64,000 nucleotides of DNA, from contig CM056577.1 in assembly GCA_029721435.1 (NCBI GenBank), forward strand, positions 31,092,719-31,156,718, written 5' to 3'. The translations under genes were made by a program, and so were the position numbers. This DNA is from Gymnothorax reevesii. Lineage: Eukaryota; Chordata; Actinopteri; Anguilliformes; Muraenidae. Below the pieces are notes generated by a model. It was not told the DNA's origin and did not search any database. It worked only from the letters and a program-made list of their open reading frames with translations. Each line of letters starts with the position of its first letter. Position 1 is the first letter of the stretch. Positions 35,178 to 45,264 of the stretch are shown piece after piece.

Positions 35178-36082
35178 TTAAATTCATGAAGCTTAAGATA
35201 GCTAGGTCATCTTACATGGAGAAACTTCTTTATGCCGAACACTCCATATTCCATGGTTTTCCGAGAATTCTGACACCATCTTTCTCTCCAGACAAGAAGA
35301 ATGACACCACACCGAAATATTATTGCCGCATCAGGTCAATTCAAATTCCGATTAGTTTCTGGTACACAGAGCAGTAACTTAACCCTTGATATTACCTCCA
35401 TTTGAAAGTAAAGGGAGACCGAGTTACAATACGTTTTTACACCTTTCAATCTGCGAAAGGCGCTGACCGCGCAGGCATTCAAACCAGAGCAAACGAGGAG
35501 ATGCACTTAGTTATCAGGTGACAGCAATACCGCTCCCACCCGGGCAGTATAACGAAGATAATTTCTAAGAACAACACACGTGTTCGAGTGTATTTATGAA
35601 CTTCAGACCATTTCCTTTGCGGCGCGGACTTCAACAACACGTATGACTCGAAAACTCTGTCGGAGGAAACTGGTTCAAGAAGAAAGAGCCGTGTTGGTCT
35701 CTAATTTGATGTTAAACTTGGCCTTCACTGCAGAAAAATGTGTCTTGACAAATATTGCAGCGGTATAATGAGATTTCAAAACTTACGTATTTTTTTCACT
35801 GCAGAGGAAAATCTAGGCATAGCATTTTTTTTTGCTTGAAGAGTGAAATAGTCTCATCCCACTGGGAAATCCTGAATGACTGACTGTCTCCGCACTGGAA
35901 ATAGTTTTGCCTTATTTAGCTACAGACTAGTTCATTCTAAATATAACACTACAATACTTACCCATACGGGAATACATTTTTTACATGTTTTTTTTGCAAC
36001 GCAATAATCACAAACTATTCGCCCCATCAAAATAAAAGAGCAGTGTTGTGCCAATACTCATGTCAAAGACAACCTAGCTTTA
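35175..36082. other. No recognised gene
   Basis: Around 35790-35850 TTTTTTTCACTGCAGAGG and TTTTTTTTTGCTTGAAGAG suggest a short piece of the AT-rich CACTGTAAAA family. Nothing else recognised. Confidence 0.35.
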
Positions 36083-36090
36083 GCTTATAG

Positions 36091-36293
36091 CAGTGGCAGG
36101 GATCCCTACTCATGGAGGGCCATAGGCTTGAATGTTTTAGACATCTCTCTCCTCAAACACACAGAAGTCACATGAATGATTCGTTATCAAACCTTTGATA
36201 CGCTACAGTTATCTGAATCAGGTGTGTAAGAGCAGAAAGAGATTGAAAACAGGCTAAGTGATGGCTCTCCAGGAGCAGGGCTCCCTACCCTTA
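36091..36293. mobile_element. hAT-like palindromic MITE, fourth copy
   Basis: CAGTGGCAGGGATCCCTAC at the left, CAGGGCTCCCTACCCTTA at the right. CATGGAGGGCCAT.. faces ATGGCTCTCCAGGAG. Flanks GCTTATAG (36083-36090) and GCCTACAG (36294-36301) differ only by two transitions, an aged 8-bp duplication. Confidence 0.75.
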
Positions 36294-36301
36294 GCCTACA
36301 G

Positions 36302-37515
36302 CGACAAAATATGGGTAGATAAAATGCACATAAATTGGATTATTACATTTACAAATTATCCATGCTTTTTCATTGGTGAATAAAGGGTCATGTGATCTGC
36401 ATTACAACAGGGTACTGCCCTGAAAATCCTCCACCATGCAGCGATCAAAAGTGACATTGCCCTGTGGTTCAACCAACAAGAACTATGGAGAGAAAAAAAA
36501 TTCCATCCAATCAGTGTGAGCATACCATCCGGCATCGTTAGCAGACGTCCACGAAACGGCGCGCCGTTTTGCTATAATTAGCGATGAAGAGAAAGAGACG
36601 CTTCTCAGCAATGTTGACTCAGCCAACACAAAGAAAGCCACATCCATGGCTGTAAAACTATTGAAGAATTACTTGTCCTTCAATGGTAAACCGACAAACT
36701 TTGATTTGTAAATGTAATAAAACGATTATTGACCGTGAGTCGGGCAATATCAGACTTTATGGACCCAAAGAAACCGATATTAACCGAGGCCAATGGCCTT
36801 GATAACTCATAAATGTTCTGTTTGTAATTCTGCTCTCCACTAATAAAAGGGTTTGAGACTCTATGCTGGCTTCCTATGGAGTGTCCTGGACACATGTTGC
36901 TGTCCAACCAATCAACCAATCAGAGGGGTGGCAGGAGAGCTCACACCAGCTCTTTACCTGGGGCGCCACGGATTCATTTCTCTGAGGAGTGGGAGACAAA
37001 ACACACACAAAGCACGCAGCATAACTGTCGGCTTACAAAGACAAACTCCACCCTACTCCCGCTCACACATTACATACACTCCACACAGAGCAGCAGGATG
37101 TGCTTGGATTCGGTTTTCACCTGACAGTACAGAGGAGGAAGTGATAACCATGGCCTGGGGAGTAGTCTATATTATAAGAGGAAAAGTCGATCGCTTATTT
37201 AGCGAAGAAGCAGTAGAAATAAGATTCTTACTCTAAATGGAGGGGTAAAATTACATTGCAACTCACCAATTTTTGCTCACATTACACACGAAAACTAAAA
37301 CATCTTTGAAGCTCGACAATTATTTCAGTCCAATTCACATTTTGTATTTTAGTTTCTCAAAATTTCACTTCTCTTATTTTTTTGGCATAAAATACAACCA
37401 AAATACCACCACTGACAAGCAATACCTTGATTCATTCCATGCTCATTTGACAGTTGTGATAGAAAATCGCACAAACAGTAACTTAACAATAAACTGATAT
37501 TTAATGAATATTCTT
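36302..37515. other. No recognised gene
   Basis: Contains GGCGCGCC at about 36559-36566 within a small CpG-richer patch and a 127-codon plus open frame (36853-37236) with no known motif. Confidence 0.4.
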
Positions 37516-38068
37516 TATACACTGCCCGGCCAAAAAAAAAGTCACCATTTGGAAATTATTGAAAAAATTCTATAATTAGATAATTATTGCGGTTATTAAT
37601 ATATTTCAGCTGGCAATAATCATTTTAACCCTGAATGATGAAGCACGTCGCTAGTTATTTCTTAAAAAATCATGTCGGAAGACACATCCTTTGATGGTAG
37701 AAAACATGTTACATAATTTCAGAACGGGCAAGTTATTGGCCTGTATTTAGCAAAGAAAACCATGAAAGACAAAAATAAGTATGAGGAATCATTTTCACAA
37801 ACAAATTTGCCACCACAAATTCCTGACCTTAAACGCATTAAAAGTTACTGGGATGTGCTCAAGAAAGACTACCGAGTGGTTCAACCACTATGTCGAGAAG
37901 ACAAGATCTCAGCCAAAAATTATGGCATTTCTGATCGAAAATAAATGTTCTGGCATTGTATATAGTTGTCAAAACAATGGCAAGACGAATATACATTGTA
38001 ATCAAAGCTACAGGGGTTCCAACTAAATATTTGAGTCTGCGACTTTTTTTTTGGCCGGGCAGTGTATA
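37516..38068 (+). mobile_element. Internally deleted Tc1-like transposon with intact terminal inverted repeats
   Basis: Both ends carry TACACTGCCCGGCCAAAAAA..GTC as about 27-bp inverted repeats (37518-37544 and 38040-38066), flanked by TA at 37516-37517 and 38067-38068, the Tc1/mariner target site. The interior keeps two ends of a Tc1 transposase. The first is an N-terminal scrap near 37720-37760 reading NFRTGKLLACI, then a stop and QRK. The second is a C-terminal scrap IPDLKRIKSYWDVLKKD (about 37817-37867), the counterpart of the family's 'SPDLNPIESIWDVLEK' after the last catalytic domain. It then runs through GTAATCAAAGCTACAGG.GTTCCAAC to the right repeat, as in full-length relatives. Full elements are normally well over a kilobase, so most of the gene, including the DDE core, is gone. 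The copy could only have moved in trans. Confidence 0.9.
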
Positions 38069-38089
38069 ATTATCAGATTCTTGACACGA

Positions 38090-38400
38090 CTAAAACTGGT
38101 CCTACAGCGTGATGACAACTGCATGGTCGTCACTCCTAGGTGCCACTATTTTCACAATCGACCCGTTTCAGAGGTAAGGGCTCACTAGATGGCATGTGCG
38201 TCAGAGTCGAGAGAGACGCTATTAATGCAAAGTGGCACGGTGGCACGTGCTACGTAACGACGCCCCGCGATTCCCCATCTTTAAGAGGCAAGTCCTGACG
38301 CACTACTTTCTCACGGTATTTATAGGCGCATGCAACAGCTGCGACACAAACTGCGACCTCCAGGAGAAGATTTGTCGTGTGTCGTGAGCCTTGAAAAGTG
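38090..38400. promoter_or_regulatory. CpG-rich patch with TATTTATA
   Basis: CpG-dense for this window (CACGTGCTACGTAACGACGC at about 38245-38264), with a TATTTATAGGCGC box at 38318-38330 and CACGTG/ACGT motifs. It might be a solo LTR remnant or a small promoter. I found neither flanking target repeats nor a gene downstream. Confidence 0.25.
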
Positions 38401-38885
38401 AAAGCTGAGCAGTGTTTATTCAAGCCCTTGCAAGGGTTTAACCAGACGTTGGTCCAGCCGTCTTTCAGGGGGCCATATTAAAGTTTAGACGGGGTTAGAC
38501 CAGAATTAGTTCTTAAGTTACGGGTCTAATTTAATATTTGCCTATCTAAACTGGTCTCGATTTTAATATACTCTGCTAAGAGACAGATAAACTAACCCTT
38601 CAAAAATTTGCACTACCTGACGTCCAAGAAGTCCTTACTTTTTATCATTTAAATCTTAAGTAGAGTACATTCGCTCGCCGTCTGGGTGACAAATCTCCTT
38701 ATCCCATCGCCAATTTATAATGAGTCAAAATATCACACTCTATGGGTAAATTTTTCATCATAATCTACAAGAAAAGGAACAGAAATAATTTCAGTTTTAG
38801 GATTAAAACACCCAGGGCCACCAGGTGATTCACAATAAAGATTTTCCTCTGATGTTCACGTTCACACCTGTCCCTCTGTATCTTA
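38401..38885. other. No supported feature
   Basis: AT-rich unique-looking sequence. Confidence 0.4.
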
Positions 38886-39085
38886 TAGGTGTGTCAAACT
38901 GGTCTATAAAAGGGCCGAAGGGCTGCAGGTTTTCAATCCGGCCAAGCAGAAGCACCCCTGATACAACTAATCTCATCAACTGATCTCCTGCACAGTTGAT
39001 TAGTCGCATCATGTGTGCTTCTGCTCATTTGGAATGAAAACCTGCAGGCCTCTCAGCCTTTCCACAAACCAGTTTGACACCGCTG
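38886..39085. mobile_element. hAT-like palindromic MITE, fifth copy
   Basis: TAGGTGTGTCAAACTGG at the left and CCAGTTTGACACCGCTG at the right form the inverted ends. Inside, GGGCTGCAGGTTTTCAATCC faces GGAATGAAAACCTGCAGGCC, giving one of the best-kept palindromes of the window. Flanking duplications are no longer clear. Confidence 0.7.
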
Positions 39086-40199
39086 ATTATCGAGAATAGA
39101 ATGCTTCGAGAGTTGTGGAAGAGGTTTCCTTGGGGGTACAATCCGGTGACACAGGCGAAAGTTAACTTTTACAATCTCTTGTCTAATAAGAGGGACTCCT
39201 GAAAGAACACCGACACCGTTCTGTGCGACCTCGTGATTAAAACAGCAGACAGCCTGTTTGGGAATCACACTTTTGCAAAGGGGGTTAATAAATCCCAGTT
39301 GGAAGAGTTTGTCAGTGCAAACCTCACTGGCTGTTCTCAGCTAAACCTCATAATTACCACAACAATGAGAGGCTGTCCCATTATTTTTGATCAGGATACA
39401 TTGTTGTACACATCATGACATAAAGCTGAATGCCACCAATCTACTGGAACTTTAACAATATTCTTGAAACTCGGTGGGACTCGAGCATTGTATCAAACAT
39501 AGAAAACAGTTAAACCACATAAAATCAATTAACTGCAGACATGAAACTGTTTATTTTGTAATAATATTGTTAATTAATGGTTAATATGCCGAGTGCTTAC
39601 AGCTTACAATCTGGCAATTTGATTCATATACTGTTAGTGTCAAGTATTGGCAATCGCTTCATAATTCGTTCTCCAGGATTTAATGATAGGATTTAAGAAA
39701 CATCCCCTAATAACACACCGGAAGCTGCTAGTGAATGTCACAGAAGCAAGCCAGTGCACCTGAGACATTATCAAAAAGAAATGCTTGTTGAATACCAGAG
39801 AAGAAGAAATATGTGTTCTTTTGAGTTGCACAAAGAGGAGCTGCATTCCAGATGCTCCCTTCAGAAGTCAAACAAGTGAGAGGACAAAAACAACATCTGT
39901 TTCCTGAAACTCGGAGAGGCGCCACATCGTGCGCAGGCCAATGACTGGCATATCTAACCCAGGACCACTGCTTCTCAGCACTTTTTACGGGGATCCACAG
40001 CGCTGGAGGTATTCGCTCGAACTCTGTAAAAACAGGCCTCACTGAACCGCAAATCAGCGGACAGACAATCATTTCAGCTAAACTAAGAATTCAAGCCAAA
40101 TGAAAACCAATGAGGATGGTAGAGTGGGATGTAGGCACGGGGAGCATCGAAATACATTTAGTAATCTTGTTATTTTGATTCTGCTGGCCAAGTCAATCA
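39086..40199. other. No recognised gene
   Basis: Unique-looking sequence; the 114-codon minus-strand open frame at 39728-40072 has no motif I know. The last 100 bases may belong to the transposon relic that follows, but could not be aligned to it. Confidence 0.4.
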
Positions 40200-40397
40200 C
40201 CGCATCTCAATCCAACGGAGTATGCGTACATGCCATAGAGGACACTGAAAGCCAGAAGTACCCAAAACAAGCAGGAAGTGAAGATGGCGGCAGTACAGGC
40301 CTGGCAGAGCATCACCAGGGAAAATAGAGAATCTGGTGATGTCTGTGTGTCACAGACTTCAAACAGTCATTATATGGAAAGGATATGTGGTCAGTAA
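40200..40397 (+). mobile_element. Tc1/mariner-type transposase C-terminal relic
   Basis: Translation from 40200 reads PHLNPTEYAYMP, stop, RTLKARSTQNKQEVKMAAVQ, then AWQSITRENRESGD. This is the counterpart of the transposase end in fish Tc1-type elements: 'PDLNPxEYAFxxLKxKLKxxxPxNKQxLKxAAVxAWQSIxREExxxLVxSMxxRLQAVIxxKG'. A frameshift near 40350 moves the last part (RLQTVIIWKG) into another frame. One in-frame stop and this shift make it a pseudogene fragment. No terminal inverted repeat was found beyond it and the N-terminal part is absent. It differs from both other Tc1-type relics in the window. Confidence 0.75.
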
Positions 40398-41464
40398 GTG
40401 AGTACTGTACTGTCAGTAATGCTGTAATATGGGGAGACTGAACAAAAGGTGCAGCTATTTCAAAACAGCTCTTCTGATATGGATAAAAACAACATCAAAT
40501 TAAAGCTGACAGTCTGTACTTAAACCGCATTGTCATTGTATCCTTTCTAAACCAAGGAGCTGGAGTGCAGAACCAAAACAAATGTGTTGCTGTCCAATGA
40601 ATTATGGGGCTCACCATAAATAATCTGTGAAGATTACCGCAACATCCACATTTATCTTCTTATTTGAGAGGAAAAACTGTTTACAAACACATGCTGGGGC
40701 CTGGCTTCACCCATTTCATGACCCTAAGTTGCACATTACGGACTGTGCAAAACATAGGCCTATACATCACCTGCCATATCAACATGAGCACATTCATATT
40801 TATTCAAATTAGCCAGAGTATGAGAAAGTCCCACTGAGGCACAGCCAAACGCATCACAACTGGATGGCCGAGAGCCCATACCTCACATACCGGCGGATTA
40901 AGATCCGCTCCGTCGATTACAGCAGTCTCAAGGCTGGTTGAAACGCATCCTTTGAAGCTCCAGGAGAATTTTGAGGGGAGAGATAAAAATTTTTGTGTAT
41001 GGAAAACACACAGAGGAGAGGCGATTTGCATTGCAAATTTAAACTGCCACTTTATGGCTGAATCCCTCCAGGTCAAACTGCGGAAGGCAGGCAGGGACTT
41101 GACCCTACCATTCCTCAAGCCTTTCCGAAAGCCAGCGCAACCGCTTTATATCGGCCGTGCACTCTCACAAAGATGATAAATCTAAAAGACAACAGATTGC
41201 AGTGCAGGGGCCAGTCCAACTCAAGTTGAGGCATCCATCTTGGCACAAGGAGTTGTTTCCTCTCAGAAACAGAAGGTGGGGGATGATTTCTGGTTTTTCT
41301 GGAAGAAATAAACCCTAATGAACCCTGAAAGGTATAATACTCTGCACTGGGTGCTTTACATACAAAATTGGAACAGGTACATCAATCAAACCAACAGGGA
41401 GGGGTGTAATTTGTGTACTTCTACAGTACCATCCCACTGCCTCTTTTTAGGCTCTACAAGTCAA
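40398..41464. other. No recognised gene
   Basis: Unique-looking sequence. Open frames of 104 codons minus (40804-41118) and 74 codons plus overlap and show no family resemblance. Confidence 0.4.
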
Positions 41465-41645
41465 TCTCAGCAAGTATTTTAACTTCCAAGATTTTATTTT
41501 GACAACTTTTTTGTTATGCCGGACAAACACATTTCCAATGAGGCCAGAGAATTTGACTCGTTTTAAGAAAATCTGATAGAAGCTCAAAAAAGGAGGGAAA
41601 AAAATTGTCAGACAAAAGGTTTAAGTCTCATTACAGGATTAATGC
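41465..41645. repeat. AT-rich CACTGTAAAA-family fragment
   Basis: Begins with AGTCAATCTCAGCAAGTATT, which recurs as CGTCAATCTCAGCAAGTATT at about 52279. It continues with CCAAGATTTTATTTTGAC and TTTTAAGAAAATCTGATAG, the typical vocabulary of this dispersed family. Confidence 0.4.
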
Positions 41646-42216
41646 ACTTCTTAAGACACCTCTTTTGTCTGCAGTGGCAGTACAGCGCAGCAGCTCATTC
41701 AGCATGAGCTGAGGCGTCCATCTTGGCTCAAAGAGTCTTTAAAGCTGGAATGAGCCTTGGGGGAACTAAGTTCCTCTCCCACGTAAGCTGTGGGCAGATA
41801 TCTCTCAAGAGAGCGAAGGCTAAGGAACTCATTCATGCCTGAGCCTTATGACTGACAGGCAGCACGATAAAACGCATCCACCTGGGCCCAGGTAGCCTAG
41901 GAACACGCTTGATTTTAATAAAGTTTTTGAAAAATCGAAAGGATTTGCTTGTCTGTTTAGCGAAAAATGGCCCCTTTAAGAATTCCAGAATCTATGAATC
42001 AGTAAATTATCCTCATTTTGACAACTGACCACTTACCTGTTGCCACTTGAGGTTAGCTATGCAGAGCAGTTAAACAGAGTGCTATAAAACAAGCAAAGTC
42101 TGACCATGACTGACCGGTTCAGATTGGTTGACATCCCCGCATCAGTTACGACCACTAATCTCCGACCTAGAGCGTTCAGGAAGCAACCGTCATTGAGGAA
42201 AGAGTCAGGATCCTTA
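41646..42216. other. No supported feature
   Basis: Unique-looking sequence with no recognised coding or repeat content. Confidence 0.4.
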
Positions 42217-42270
42217 AAAAAAAAAAAACACCCTCCACAACCCCCCCCCCACACACACACACACACACAT
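42217..42270. repeat. Adjacent poly-A, poly-C and (AC)n
   Basis: A12 at about 42217-42228, C10 at 42241-42250, then ten CA units to about 42268. Three different simple repeats within 55 bases. Confidence 0.9.
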
Positions 42271-42629
42271 ATATTCCGGAGCCGCCCCATTTCACTTGCT
42301 AATCAGGCCGGCCTTTACAAGTGGTCTCTGTGTCAAACGTGATTAAGGAGTACTTAACTGCAGTCTCAAGAAAAAAAACCCCCTGAAGACACCTCTAATG
42401 TTTTGAAATTCAAAATCTTCTGAGCTAAAGCTAAATCAAAATGGACTCAAACTGTTATGCAAATACAGGCAGTCCAACTGTCATTGATCTCAGGAAAAAG
42501 CTGAATTTTTTTCCTCCTGGCAAAGAAGCAACTCAAAAAATAAAAATAAATTTATAATTCATTAACCAAAATTGCATAAAGAGTCATACAAATATCCTGA
42601 ATAAACTAGACTAAATTAATTTCAACCTG
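42271..42629. other. No supported feature
   Basis: AT-rich spacer before the LINE 3' end. Confidence 0.4.
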
Positions 42630-43440
42630 CTCTATGTTTCAAGTTTCAAGTTTATTTATTTATTTCACGCAGGCATGCAAACACATTAATTGTAGTGCAG
42701 AACTGAAGTTACGGGATCACGTGTGAATCAGGCCTCCGAAAGAAGCTATCAAAAGCTTTTAGGAGGGAGCCTGAGAACAATATAAACATTGATAATAATA
42801 ATAATAATAATAATAGTAATAATAATAACAGGACAGATACAGACACAGACACAACATACAGCGCATAAAACCACATCTTTCCCACAGCAGATAGATCACA
42901 GGTCCTTGATAGATGGCTATATGATCTTAGCAATTAGTCCTTTAGCATCTCCTTAAAGGGGGAGATGGGCCTCAACACTCATGTTCTCATCGAGTTCCTT
43001 CCAAATCCGCGACCCCCTGCATGTAATACTCAAGCTGGTACATTCAAGTTTTCTTTTTGCCAATGATAAGATGTTTCTTTCTGGTATTATGATTGTGCAG
43101 AGGACTATAGACTGGATCAAGCTCAGATTATCTGCTGTTCATATTATGTACTACTAGGTACATCATACAAGCATTTTGACGCTCATTTAACTCGGCAAGC
43201 CGAAGGAGACCATAGCGAAGGAGCAGAGGGCGTGAGGGCGCGTTGTACCTGGCCCATGACATAGCTGGTATCATCTTCTTTTGTACATTTTTAAGTTTTA
43301 TACGATGACTGGGGAAGGTGTCGCACCGTATGACATTACAGTAATTGATATGCGGCTCAAACAGGGTTTTGTAATGTGTCTTAATATGAACTAAAAAGGA
43401 TTCAGGCAAGAGAAGGAGAATGGAGCAGAAAAGCTGCAAA
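42630..43440 (-). mobile_element. 5'-truncated non-LTR (LINE) retrotransposon 3' end
   Basis: The minus strand from about 43440 reads KTHYKTLFEPHINYCNVI, then HRIKLKNVQKKMI and LLLRYGLLRLAELNER. This is the usual end of a LINE reverse transcriptase ('..LIxPxxxYCNxVWG..LxxLQKKxIRxI..PLFxxxxxLxLxxL'). Beyond the open frame, remnants of the remaining C-terminal region run with stops down to an A/T tail (AAATAAATAAATAAACTTG on the minus strand at about 42645-42665). An (AAT)n microsatellite sits inside at 42791-42829. The catalytic core and endonuclease are absent. It shares orientation with the other two LINE pieces but is a different subfamily. Confidence 0.75.
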
Positions 43441-43689
43441 GGTCACAGCAATTTCTCAATTTCCGTGTTCCATTGATCTGTGAAACGCTGTAACACTGCG
43501 GTAGCCAAGACTCTCTCAGAGTAAAAACATCTTTTGTCACCAAATAAAATGGCAAGACATCTCCAACACATTGTAGTATCTACTCTTGGGCCAACTGATC
43601 GTACGGGTCTATCTTCTGGATAACATGCCAATATATGTACGTAAGCAGTGTAGACTGTTCGCAGCTGTTCTGGCAGGCTGAGTTCTCTG
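43441..43689. other. Spacer between LINE and SINE
   Basis: A 90-codon minus-strand open frame here has no recognised motif. It may be part of the SINE-containing insertion. Confidence 0.3.
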
Positions 43690-43958
43690 CCATGACTTTG
43701 TATCCCAGCATGCACCTGTGCTTTCTATAAAAGGGAACAGCAGGGCTGCAGGGGGCCCTCCATTCAAACACCGACCGTCCCAGTGCTGTCTGGCCAGCTG
43801 CCCCATAGGCCCCTGGACAGAAGCAATTAAGGATTAGGACCTTGCTCAGGGGCCAACCAGCCAGAATGTTATTAAAGTGGCTGATAACTAGGGCTTGAAA
43901 CTCCAACTGTCAGAGTTGGATGTGAAACATCTTAACCGTTAGACTACAGGCAAGGCTC
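43690..43958 (-). mobile_element. tRNA-derived SINE
   Basis: On the minus strand: GCCTGTAGTCTAACGGTTAA (A box TAGTCTAACGG), then CAGTTGGAGTTTCAAGCCC (B box GTTTCAAGCCC). Downstream comes GGCCCCTGAGCAAGGTCC and TTAATTGCTTCTGTCCAGGG, the fish SINE 'CCCTGAGCAAGGTCCTTAA..CTGCTCC' block. The head is one of the best preserved tRNA-like regions in the window. Confidence 0.8.
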
Positions 43959-44194
43959 AGAAATACATCCATGTTTTATCGTCAGCCTACTGATAGAACC
44001 TGGTATCTCCAAATTTGATAACAAAAACTTGTATGCCCACAATAATAACATAAACCTTGCAAAATACAAAATACATTCTTGGAAGAGAATTAGTCATCCT
44101 ACCCGAACACAGCTCAACTGCATTCTTACATGCAAAATTAAACATTTTTTATGCTCTCCTGTAAATTTAATCATTTTGAAGATATAAGGTTTTA
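43959..44194. other. No supported feature
   Basis: AT-rich spacer. Confidence 0.4.
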
Positions 44195-44506
44195 TCAGCA
44201 GGCCGACGATATCAATACCATGATATAAGATAACGTCTATGATTTTGGATTTTGTCATATCACGATATGTGTTGTCTAATCTGGTTTTACAGGCTGCATA
44301 GCAATGAAGGAATGCAATTAGACTGTTTTAGCCATTGCCTGTATCTATTTTGTCATCATATCCACATTACTCGTGACTATCAAAAATGTACTGTATAAAT
44401 TTTTTGTGAAAGCACCAGTAATTATCCCGACAATGTTACCACAATATCAATATTGAGATAATTGGTCACTAATGTTGTTCTATTTGATATTACCCACCCC
44501 TAGCTA
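44195..44506. repeat. Non-autonomous DNA transposon-like fish repeat
   Basis: Contains CGATATCAATACCATGATA, CATATCACGATATG, then GGTTTTACAGGCTGCATAGC, CATATCCACATTACTCGTGA, TTTTGTGAAAGCACCAGTAA and CACAATATCAATATTGAG, ending TTACCCACCCCTAG. This ordered set of words, with ATATCGATAT-type motifs at both sides, is a widespread fish repeat that I recognise but cannot name with certainty. Confidence 0.5.
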
Positions 44507-45127
44507 TAAGCTGCTACCCGACACTGCTAACGAAACCCCTGATTTACTCTGAAGTGCCAGAATCAAAACACACCTGGCCGGGGGAACTCAAGGAGGCGTT
44601 TGGGCACCAGAGCCACAGGCAGATACTTCATCAGCTCCTAAGTTGCCCAGCTGGATTCCCATTGGACGGAACGGTGGAGGCCTTGCTGACCGTCAGTGAC
44701 CCCTGCTGGTTGATCTGGGTGCACACGGCAGGCTACCTTTGAAATTGAAAACCTTTGTCTTGTGCCACTGTGAGCGAGACAGAAAAATTCTTAAGTGTAA
44801 AAGAGCTGCGATTGGAATCAACGGCCTCAGAGAGTACACCCGTTTAGCAGCAGGACTTTTCAAATTACATACGAACAGGGGCTTTTTTCTGGAAAAAAAC
44901 ATCAAAGAGAATACAACCCTAAAACAAAGTATATTGACAAGAACAGCTTCAGGGAAGTAAGTGTTAATGGCAGAAAGTTGTCACTGGGAAAAACTTTGCA
45001 CGTCGCTAGGCAGTCACTGCTGTGACATTTGTGGTGAACCGACGCAAGTGGAACATAACCTGCAAGGCTTCAACTGACCTCACACCGACCTACGACGTTA
45101 CCTTAGCTGCACAGTGCTCTATGCCGA
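44507..45127. other. No recognised gene
   Basis: Unique-looking sequence with short open frames only. Confidence 0.4.
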
Positions 45128-45156
45128 CGCACACACACACACACACGCGCACACAG

Positions 45157-45213
<57 letters not shown>

Positions 45214-45264
45214 TACATATATATATATATATATATACACATATAAACACACATACACACACAC
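45128..45264. repeat. Compound (AC)n-(AT)n-(AC)n microsatellite
   Basis: CA units to 45150, AT units from about 45158 to 45236 with short GAT and CAT breaks, then CA-rich sequence again to about 45264. The AT core is self-complementary and able to extrude as a cruciform. Open frames on both strands encode only YIYI or CVCV strings. Confidence 0.95.

Noticed and set aside
38090..38400. Solo LTR of an endogenous retroelement
   Set aside because: CpG-rich with a TATA-like box, but no TG..CA ends or flanking target repeat could be found, so it is listed only as a CpG-rich patch.
40273..40291. AGGAAGTGAAGATGGCGGC, a textbook adjacent ETS plus YY1 promoter motif
   Set aside because: In frame it encodes QEVKMAA inside the Tc1-type transposase relic at 40200-40397, so the motif is explained by the transposon's coding sequence and no CpG island surrounds it.
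43880..43958. True tRNA gene on the minus strand
   Set aside because: Followed directly by the GAGCAAGGTCCTTAA block diagnostic of fish SINEs, and no closed acceptor stem.
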